Shown: piece by piece, positions 57,320 to 64,000 of the stretch
How the letters are laid out: every line of letters begins with the position of its first letter
Numbering within the stretch: position 1 is the stretch's first letter
Assembly: GCA_017437045.1 (NCBI GenBank)
Contig: JAFSBY010000043.1
Span: 1-64,000 of the forward strand
Reading direction: 5' to 3'
DNA length: 64,000 nucleotides
From: Alistipes sp.
Lineage (GTDB): Bacteria; Bacteroidota; Bacteroidia; Bacteroidales; Rikenellaceae
Notes under the pieces: model-generated
Told to the model about the DNA's origin: nothing
The model's database searches: none
What the model saw: only the letters and a program-made list of their open reading frames with translations
Position numbers and translations under genes: made by a program

Positions 57320-59761
57320 CTATTTTACAGTCAGGGTCAGACGAGCCGGTTTCAGACCTTTAGCCGACACCTCTACCGAGATCTGTCCGGGCTCCGTACC
57401 ACTCTCCACAATCGTGGTCAGTGCGCCGCTGAAGAGCTTCATCGAGGGCTTATGGAACAACTCGAGCGACGTCGGATCACCATTGGCCATGGCACGGAAC
57501 GAGCCTGCGCCCTCGACCTTGACGGCTACCTGATGGGCTGCTGTCGGCACCAGATTGCCGGCACGATCGACAACGCTGACACGCACATAGGCCAGATCTT
57601 CACCCGAAGCATCGAGCACCGTTCGATCTACCTCGACATGCAGCGCATAGGCCTTTCCGGCTGTCACTACTCGACGTTCGGCTACCGCCTCCCCTGTCGC
57701 ATTGTAGGCTACAACACGCACCTCTCCGGGCTCATAGCGCACCTCATTCCACATCAGGCGATAACGTTCCATGTGGCTCGCTTTCGACTTCGTGCGACGC
57801 CCCTGGCTCACACCATTGACAAAGAGCTCCGCCTCGGGATAGGAGGTATAGACAAAGACGGGCGTGATCTCCCCCTCGCGTCCGCGCCAATTCCAATGGG
57901 GCAACACATGGAGCGTCTCCACATCCGTACGCCACACACTGCGATAGAGCCAATAACGATCCTTCGGAATCGAGGCCAAATCAATGATGCCAAACATCGA
58001 GGAGTGGTTCGGCCACGCATCCGTATCATAGGGAGTCGGCTCACCCAGATAGTCAAAACCGGTCCACACGAATTGACCGATCAGCCACGGAAAATCGTCG
58101 TTGGCCGCAAAATCATCATCCGGAATATTCGACCACCAGCAGCACTCCGTATCGTAGGAGGAGGAGTGGTGATCCGCATGCTCGACACTCTTGCCCACCG
58201 CAACCGGGAAGTGATAGACACCACGCGAACTGACCGTCGAGCAGGTCTCCGACCCCAAAATCAGATTTTGAGGCAGGGTTTGGTATCCCTGCTCGTAAAA
58301 ATGAACGCGATAATTGAAGCCCGCCACATCGAGAGCGGCTGCAAATCCATTCTGTAAGACGGTCGGGAACTGATCCATGCCGCACGTTACCGGACGTGTA
58401 GGATCCTCACGGTGGCAGATCGACTGAAGCCACGAAGCGGTTTTGTAGCCCTCCTCGGTCCACTGTGTCGGCACCTCATTGCCGATCGACCACATCACCA
58501 CCGAGGGGTTATTCCGAAAATGGTGCAACATGGTGACCATGTCGCGTTCGGCCCATTGGGCAAAGAGGTGGTGATAGCCATTCTTGCATTTGGCTACATC
58601 CCACTCGTCAAAAGGCTCGATCATGACCATCAGACCCATCTCATCGCACAGCTCCACCAACTCATCGGCCGGCATATTGTGTGCCGTACGCACGGCATCG
58701 CACCCCATCTCTTTGAGCATGGTCAATTGGCGACGGATCGCTGCGCGATTGACCGCAGCTCCCAAAGGGCCCAAATCATGGTGCAGGCAGACGCCCTTAA
58801 ATTTGCGCAACTCGCCATTGAGGAAGAACCCCTTATCGGCACGCAACTCTACTGAGCGCACACCAAAGCGGTTAATGACCCGATCGGTCTCCTTGCCTTG
58901 ATAGTAAATCGTCGTCTCGGCCTGATAGAGTGCCGGTTGCTCTGGCGACCAAAGGGCGGGGGTGTCAATCGTCAGATGCTGTTCGAAAGGCATGCCGTAA
59001 TAGATCTTGCGCAGATCGCGCGTTTCGTCCACCACCCTGCCCGCGGCATCACGAATCCGCGTCAGTACCTCGACGTCCTCGCCGTGTTGCACCCCCTCGA
59101 TGCGGGTCTTAATAGTCACCGAGGCATAATCCGTCCCCACATAAGGGGTCGTAATATAGCTTCCCCACACCGGTACATGCACACGCGGCAGGGTCAATTG
59201 GTGAACTTTACGATAGAGACCGGCTCCCGGATACCAGCGCGACGATTGCTCTTTATTCTCCAGCGTCACGAGCAACTGATTCTCTCCCTCGACGGCCGCT
59301 TCGGTTACATCGAACCAAAAAGCATTGTAACCATAGGGCCACTCCCCCACTTGCTGTCCGTTCAGATAGACGCAGGCCTCACTCATAGCCCCCTCAAAGA
59401 GCAGGATTGTTCGTGTATCGGCCTGCTTCGAGATATGAATCGTCGTGCGATAACAGCCCTTACCGACATAGGGCAGACCACCCGTGCGACCGGTCTTTTC
59501 GGTAGCTACCTGCTCGCCATTTTGCACCACGGCCACACGTTGCAGGTCGTGTTTTCGATCAAACGGCCCCTCAATGGCCCAATCATGCGGCACACGGACC
59601 GTCTGCCACCCCTCGACAGCCTGCGTGTCATGATCCCGTCGGAACTCCCACTCCTTCAGCAGCCGATCCGTCCGGATGGTTTGCGCCGTCAGCGATACTG
59701 CACAGCAAAGTGCAAGCAGCGTCCACAACGCGTGCAGGGTGATTTGATAGCCTTTACGCAT
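57320..59761 (-). CDS. Glycoside hydrolase family 2, DUF4982 type
   Basis: 813 residues. Signal peptide TLLALCCAVSLTAQ. Sugar-binding domain, Ig-like domain, and TIM barrel with acid/base Glu429 (VVMWSIGNEVPTQW) and candidate nucleophile Glu505 (LILGSETCSTVSS). C-terminal part has the DUF4982-like TSYPEAELFVNGVSQGRRTK. Could be beta-galactosidase or beta-glucuronidase; not decidable from sequence. Starts 2 bases after the WYL gene, so one operon. Confidence 0.92.
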   Translation of the reverse strand: MRKGYQITLHALWTLLALCCAVSLTAQTIRTDRLLKEWEFRRDHDTQAVEGWQTVRVPHDWAIEGPFDRKHDLQRVAVVQNGEQVATEKTGRTGGLPYVGKGCYRTTIHISKQADTRTILLFEGAMSEACVYLNGQQVGEWPYGYNAFWFDVTEAAVEGENQLLVTLENKEQSSRWYPGAGLYRKVHQLTLPRVHVPVWGSYITTPYVGTDYASVTIKTRIEGVQHGEDVEVLTRIRDAAGRVVDETRDLRKIYYGMPFEQHLTIDTPALWSPEQPALYQAETTIYYQGKETDRVINRFGVRSVELRADKGFFLNGELRKFKGVCLHHDLGPLGAAVNRAAIRRQLTMLKEMGCDAVRTAHNMPADELVELCDEMGLMVMIEPFDEWDVAKCKNGYHHLFAQWAERDMVTMLHHFRNNPSVVMWSIGNEVPTQWTEEGYKTASWLQSICHREDPTRPVTCGMDQFPTVLQNGFAAALDVAGFNYRVHFYEQGYQTLPQNLILGSETCSTVSSRGVYHFPVAVGKSVEHADHHSSSYDTECCWWSNIPDDDFAANDDFPWLIGQFVWTGFDYLGEPTPYDTDAWPNHSSMFGIIDLASIPKDRYWLYRSVWRTDVETLHVLPHWNWRGREGEITPVFVYTSYPEAELFVNGVSQGRRTKSKASHMERYRLMWNEVRYEPGEVRVVAYNATGEAVAERRVVTAGKAYALHVEVDRTVLDASGEDLAYVRVSVVDRAGNLVPTAAHQVAVKVEGAGSFRAMANGDPTSLELFHKPSMKLFSGALTTIVESGTEPGQISVEVSAKGLKPARLTLTVK

Positions 59762-59763
59762 GG

Positions 59764-60678
59764 TTATTTCTTATGAAATTGATCCTTTACCAAACAACTC
59801 TTTTGAGCCAGGTAGTCAGCAAATTCAGGTGTATCGACCACCGTTATATCCTCGGCCAAGCCCATCACAAAACGCCCCACTCCGGCATAATTGCACACCT
59901 GCGTATCCAGCAACCAGCGCGTAGGGCCGATTTGCGACAGATCACGCTCCGCGAGCGGATACTCCTCGATCAGCAGGTTGCGTGCCATCATGCCCAATTC
60001 GAGCCGTACGCGATGAGTCTCAAAGCCCATCATGCGGAAGCAGTCGATATGCCCCATCTGATGCTGATCTGCATGGCACCAATCCTCGTCGAGCACCTCC
60101 ACCTCGCCGATGCGGGCCGTATTGAAGAGTTTGTTGCGTCCATCCTCCAGATCGTAGCACCACAACTGTACGTAGTTGGTCGTAAAGCCAAAAGCCTCGA
60201 CCCGACGATCGCGCACCACCGCAGCATGCGACGAGGCATATCCCTTCAGCAACACCTGTTGCTGCGAAGCGATCGCATCGATCAGGCGGTTTACATTCTC
60301 GGCATGCTTGCCCTTGACCACACTGCGAGCCAGCGACGTACAATCATAGACCGAGGTGAGTTTCTTGCGCAGATTCTGTTTGAGCAAATTCGTATTATCC
60401 AGCCCCTCGATCAGTTGATTGACCATGTGAGCCTCCTCGTCGGTGAAGTGTACCAACTGCGAGATCTCCTTAAAATGGCGGCTCTCCTTGCCCAATTTAT
60501 AGATGCCGCCATCGAGCTTATGCACGACAAATCCGGCATCCTTGAAGGTGTCGATATAGCGATAGATCGAGCGAGGCGAGGTATCAATCTTCTCGGCCAA
60601 ATCGGCGATCGTATAATTCACGTTGCCGGTCATGAGCATCATCAGCCGCAATACGCGTTCAATTTTAGGTTGGTCCAT
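59764..60678 (-). CDS. WYL-domain transcriptional regulator
   Basis: 304 residues from the ATG at 60678 (MDQPKIERVLRLMMLMTGN); upstream codons overlap the promoter. N-terminal HTH_11-type winged helix has YTIADLAEKIDTSPRSIYRY, followed by a WYL-type ligand-binding region with YVQLWCYDLEDGRNKLFNTA. Co-transcribed with the GH2 gene and divergent from the lyase-fold gene, so likely a local regulator. Confidence 0.87.
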   Translation of the reverse strand: MDQPKIERVLRLMMLMTGNVNYTIADLAEKIDTSPRSIYRYIDTFKDAGFVVHKLDGGIYKLGKESRHFKEISQLVHFTDEEAHMVNQLIEGLDNTNLLKQNLRKKLTSVYDCTSLARSVVKGKHAENVNRLIDAIASQQQVLLKGYASSHAAVVRDRRVEAFGFTTNYVQLWCYDLEDGRNKLFNTARIGEVEVLDEDWCHADQHQMGHIDCFRMMGFETHRVRLELGMMARNLLIEEYPLAERDLSQIGPTRWLLDTQVCNYAGVGRFVMGLAEDITVVDTPEFADYLAQKSCLVKDQFHKK

Positions 60679-60703
60679 GGTTTGGTGTGGGTTATATATA
60701 GGG

Positions 60704-60870
60704 CAAAGATAGCTTTTTTCATGGAAAAACGCCCCTTTTACCGGTAAAAAAAGCAAGATTAACAGCCTTTATCCTCCCGCGCAACGCATCGTAGCGAGTT
60801 CGTTGAACCATTTGACCCCTATTTTGTGACAGAACGTGTACGCTTTTCCGGGCACTTTTTCCTATCTTTG
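60704..60870. promoter_or_regulatory. Divergent promoter region with 14-bp palindrome
   Basis: Leftward -7 TATCTTTG at 60711-60704 serves the WYL gene. TTTTACCGGTAAAA (60736-60749) is a perfect 14-bp palindrome, a candidate operator. Rightward TATCTTTG at 60863-60870 serves the lyase-fold gene, whose ATG is at 60902. Region 60679-60901 holds no gene. Confidence 0.7.
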
Positions 60871-60901
60871 TACCATCACCCCAAAACATGAGATTGCTAC
60901 T

Positions 60902-62485
60902 ATGAAACCTATTTTCACCTCGCTAATTCTTCTCTTTTGCCTTCATAGCCTTTCGGCACAGGAGTTCCGCCATCCGGGCATTCTCCATAGCGAAGAGGCC
61001 TTGCATCGCATCACCCGCCTGGTCGAGACGCAGAGCTATCCGGCTATCGGTTCTTATCAAAAGCTCCGAGCCGATCGCAAATCTTCGTTTCGTTACGCCA
61101 TGCAGGGTCCCTTCCGTGACATCAGCCGATCGGGTAAATATGCCTACACAAAGACCCCTTGCGAAGAGGATTTCAATGCTGCGTACTACAACGCCTTGAT
61201 GTGGCAGATCACCCACGATACGCGTCATGCCGACAAAGCGATGGAGATTCTGCGCGCCTATGCCGCGACATTAGCCAAAGTACACCCGATCGATGCTCCG
61301 CTCTGTGCCGGTTTGCAGGGTTTCATCCTGATCAATGCAGCCGAGATCATGCGCTATACCTACACGGCCGACACCTACTCCAACGGGTGGTGTTCCTCAG
61401 ATACCGAGCAAACCGAGCGCATGGTTCGTGAGGTCTTCATGCCAGTCATGGAGGAGTTCTACGCCACAAAACCCTACACAAACGGGAATTGGGGTATTGC
61501 CGTCACCAAGGCGCAGATGGGTTTTGCGGTCTTTTTGAATGATGCCAAGAGCTACCGCCGCGCCATTGATTTCTTCTACCACGGCAAGGATAACGGCTCG
61601 CTACCCAACTACATCCACGAAAGTGGTCAGCTGCAGGAGAGTGGCCGCGATCAGGCGCACTGCATGCTGGCCATTGGCTGCCTGTCGGAGATTGCCGAGA
61701 TCGCCTGGAATCAGGGAGAAGATCTCTACGCAGCCCTTGACAACCGCATCATGAAGGGGTGTGAATACCTGGCTAAATCCAATTTGGGGTATGAAGTTCC
61801 CTTCTTCACCTGGACAGACCTCACGGGGAAATACTCCTCCTGGCACCAATTTGGCGAGGCAGCCAAAGGTGAGTGGCGTGCCGTCTTTGAACTCCCCTAC
61901 AACCACTATGTCGAGCGTCGAGGTTTGGCGATGCCCTACACCCGCGAGGTCTTGGGCCGCATTCGCCCCGAAGGGATTGGCTGGACATGCGACAATCCGG
62001 GATTTGGAACGTTGCTATTCTATCTCGGAGAGGGTGAAGCACAACCCGCCATGGGGCAAATCGACGAGCGTCCTCAAGAGCGTCTTCACGGATGGAAATT
62101 TGCTTCGGCCGGTATTCGTCTGGTTGATGGTCAGATGCGCTTGAGCTCCTCGGGCGTTGCGCTTTCCAAAAAGGGTATTCGCTACGATGCGGACAAATAT
62201 CCCTACATCGAAGTGACGATACCCCACATGCCCAAGCGACACAATCGTCGTTGGCTGCAGCTGGTGGTCAATATCATGAGTGCACCCGAATATTGGGTTT
62301 TCGACGAGCGTAATGCTGAAAAGATCGACGCTCACACCTATCGTTTCCACATTGCCGGCAGTCGATCGACCAACGGTACTCTCTTCCCATTACGGATGAC
62401 ATCTGTCACCCTGCAACTCGATTTTGGAGAAACGAATGGTGAGGGCGTTGCCTTGAAACAGATACGATCGGTTGCCAACAAGTAG
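60902..62485 (+). CDS. Secreted alginate-lyase-fold protein
   Basis: 527 residues from ATG 60902. Signal peptide ILLFCLHSLSAQ. Alpha/alpha-barrel region with TNGNWGIAVTKAQMGFAVFL and HESGQLQESGRDQAHCMLAI is the alginate_lyase domain pattern, here of a branch distinct from the 33.8-35.0 kb enzyme. A C-terminal beta-rich domain (YPYIEVTIPHMPKRHNRRWL) may bind sugar. Substrate could be alginate or another uronate polymer. Confidence 0.78.
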   Translation: MKPIFTSLILLFCLHSLSAQEFRHPGILHSEEALHRITRLVETQSYPAIGSYQKLRADRKSSFRYAMQGPFRDISRSGKYAYTKTPCEEDFNAAYYNALMWQITHDTRHADKAMEILRAYAATLAKVHPIDAPLCAGLQGFILINAAEIMRYTYTADTYSNGWCSSDTEQTERMVREVFMPVMEEFYATKPYTNGNWGIAVTKAQMGFAVFLNDAKSYRRAIDFFYHGKDNGSLPNYIHESGQLQESGRDQAHCMLAIGCLSEIAEIAWNQGEDLYAALDNRIMKGCEYLAKSNLGYEVPFFTWTDLTGKYSSWHQFGEAAKGEWRAVFELPYNHYVERRGLAMPYTREVLGRIRPEGIGWTCDNPGFGTLLFYLGEGEAQPAMGQIDERPQERLHGWKFASAGIRLVDGQMRLSSSGVALSKKGIRYDADKYPYIEVTIPHMPKRHNRRWLQLVVNIMSAPEYWVFDERNAEKIDAHTYRFHIAGSRSTNGTLFPLRMTSVTLQLDFGETNGEGVALKQIRSVANK

Positions 62486-62533
62486 CAACCGATCGCTCTC
62501 ACAACCAATTATTTCACCTATAAAAAAGATGCT

Positions 62534-64000
62534 TTAACGAATATAGAAGGTCTGGCGAACCGGTTCGGCCGTCGCCACCGCCTTCTCACCTGTACGTCCA
62601 TATTGCCATGCTACCACCGTGACCCGTACAGGAAATTTCGTGCGCGGAGGCAGCTGTGTCAGATAGAGTTTGTCACCCTCGATGCGAGCGGGGCCACACT
62701 CCACATAAAAGCCCACCGGAAGCCCCGAAGAGGCTGTTGCCTGCAACGACACACATCGCTTGCGCGGCGGGATGTCCTTCAAGGGGGCAAAATAGATCTG
62801 TTGCCCAACGCCCTCCGTACGATGAATCGGCATCAAGATGCGGGCTTGTTGAACGGCCGGTTTGTACATATCGTCCCCGGCATGTTCAACGGCAAAATCC
62901 AATTCCACCTGCTTCATATCCCATAACACCAACCGATTCCAGGCAATGCGCAGCCCTACCCCCTCGACCACCTCGGCCGGACCGGAGATCATCCGCAGAT
63001 AGGCCTTGCCGGTGCCACAACCAATCGTATCGCCTACGCTCTTTTGGGTCCACGCCGGCAGTCGATCGTGTCCCGCGGGAACTCGATCATACATCGTTGC
63101 CTCCAACGCAATGGTTACTCCATCTGCTTCGGTGCGGCATTGCGGATGCAATTGCATGTGCGTATTGCGTTGCGGCACCAACTCTCCCTGCTGACGCAGT
63201 GCGGCCAGCTGCGGCAGTTTATGACGCCAACGCGCACCATAGGCAAGGGTTGCCTCGGCCATCTCTTGATCGAAATACCAAAATGCCTGCGCACGATCGC
63301 CTTGATAGGCCGCTACCGGTGCGGCCTCCACCCTCGGCTCTTGATTGCGTCGCCAACGCTCGACGAGCCACCCTTGCTGCGTAGGATCCACATGCCCATA
63401 TTGCAGAGCCTTCCGGATATAGAGGGCTATGTATTGCGCCTTTTCGGGTGTGTAAGCAAAGTGACCCTCGGCCGGACAGGCTAACATCGAAAGCGGCAAC
63501 AACGGATGCTCCTGTCGCTCCTTAAGCCCACGCAACGCCCAACTTTCAGCCGATTCATACTCACCCATCGTCTCCAAGCAGGGAATACGATCTATTGTCC
63601 GATCGCCCCAACTATCATGGCAAAGCCACGTATCACGATGGTACGGCCATTGCCCACTCACCGAGATGCACGCCAACACGCGATCGGGCTTATAGGCGGC
63701 CAAATAGTAGGGCCAGCTGGCGGCCGCCGAATGGCCTATGGGGATCAACGGTGCCGTAGCAATCTCATCATATCCCGACACGGTTGCCAGATCCTGCAAC
63801 AAGGCATCGAGCGTCTCCCAGGCTCCATCTCGAAAATCAAAGCCATGGTTGAACGACGGATGAACCCAAATTTGAGCCACGCCCAGCTCCTCCATGCGTG
63901 CTCGGAAGTCTGCATCTTCGAGCAGTGCAATCTCCTCCATGTTATGTTGAGCCACCAACACCGCTTTTACCTGCTGGCAGGTCGGAGGAATCCACAAATA
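62534..64000 (-). CDS. Secreted alpha/beta-hydrolase-like protein, 5' end outside window
   Basis: The frame is open through the right window edge; 488 codons lie inside. LIPIGHSAAASWPYYLAAYK contains a G-H-S-A-A nucleophile elbow, consistent with an esterase or related hydrolase. A C-terminal part of about 200 residues is beta-rich and has no recognised motif. It converges on the lyase-fold gene and may belong to the same carbohydrate locus. Confidence 0.7.
   Translation of the reverse strand, partial: YLWIPPTCQQVKAVLVAQHNMEEIALLEDADFRARMEELGVAQIWVHPSFNHGFDFRDGAWETLDALLQDLATVSGYDEIATAPLIPIGHSAAASWPYYLAAYKPDRVLACISVSGQWPYHRDTWLCHDSWGDRTIDRIPCLETMGEYESAESWALRGLKERQEHPLLPLSMLACPAEGHFAYTPEKAQYIALYIRKALQYGHVDPTQQGWLVERWRRNQEPRVEAAPVAAYQGDRAQAFWYFDQEMAEATLAYGARWRHKLPQLAALRQQGELVPQRNTHMQLHPQCRTEADGVTIALEATMYDRVPAGHDRLPAWTQKSVGDTIGCGTGKAYLRMISGPAEVVEGVGLRIAWNRLVLWDMKQVELDFAVEHAGDDMYKPAVQQARILMPIHRTEGVGQQIYFAPLKDIPPRKRCVSLQATASSGLPVGFYVECGPARIEGDKLYLTQLPPRTKFPVRVTVVAWQYGRTGEKAVATAEPVRQTFYIR

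Overview
The window looks like a Bacteroidales chromosome of moderate to high GC, probably Rikenellaceae/Alistipes-like. This is an inference from A-rich ribosome binding sites, promoters of the TTG-N19/20-TAnnTTTG type, SusC/SusD pairs and gene content; no 16S is present.

Positions 1-28,440 are the right-hand part of a prophage with an HK97-type head and a long non-contractile tail. From left to right it holds a leucine-rich-repeat protein cut by the window edge, and a block of small early/accessory genes (PAPS-reductase-like protein, YopX, two tiny zinc-ribbon proteins, MazG-like, ribbon-helix-helix, HNH). These are followed by a compact packaging/head/tail module (small and large terminase, portal, protease, capsid, connectors, major tail protein, tape measure, tail tip and two related fibres). 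Lysis genes come next (holin-like, GH108 muramidase, small membrane proteins), then a DnaA-like HTH protein and a hicBA toxin-antitoxin pair. The last part is a self-contained cassette of five unassigned genes with its own elaborate promoter. A strong terminator abuts the 3' end of a tRNA-Leu(UAA) gene, the likely attachment site. No integrase or lysogeny repressor is in the window, so the left end lies upstream.

Positions 28,441-30,664 are ordinary chromosome: tRNA-Leu, miaA, a pRiA4b-ORF3-like protein and a flavodoxin-like reductase.

Positions 30,838-52,260 are an alginate (or related polyuronate) utilisation locus. A GntR/FadR-type regulator is followed by a jelly-roll lyase lipoprotein, a secreted esterase and a PL38/PL5-type lyase lipoprotein. 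A 17-kb leftward operon then encodes SusC, SusD, two paralogous TIG-domain lipoproteins, two PL6 lyases, a PL17 oligo-alginate lyase, KdgF-like cupin, hexuronate-type MFS transporter and an SDR that probably reduces the keto-uronate product. Lyases would cut the polymer outside and in the periplasm, SusCD would import oligomers, PL17 would release unsaturated monomers, KdgF would linearise them and the SDR would reduce them to KDG. KDG kinase and KDPG aldolase are not in the window. UxuR/ExuR-like operators (TTGGTnnACCAA) occur at the regulator, at the divergent lyase/esterase promoters and at susC, tying the locus into one regulon.

Positions 52,414-57,287 are housekeeping or unassigned genes on the minus strand (DUF2795, PQQ-propeller, cobalamin adenosyltransferase, a HGVHSPF-motif protein, HI0933-type flavoprotein, thioesterase). 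Positions 57,320-64,000 form a second carbohydrate locus: a WYL regulator and GH2 enzyme in one operon, a divergent alginate-lyase-fold enzyme, and a secreted alpha/beta-hydrolase cut by the right window edge.
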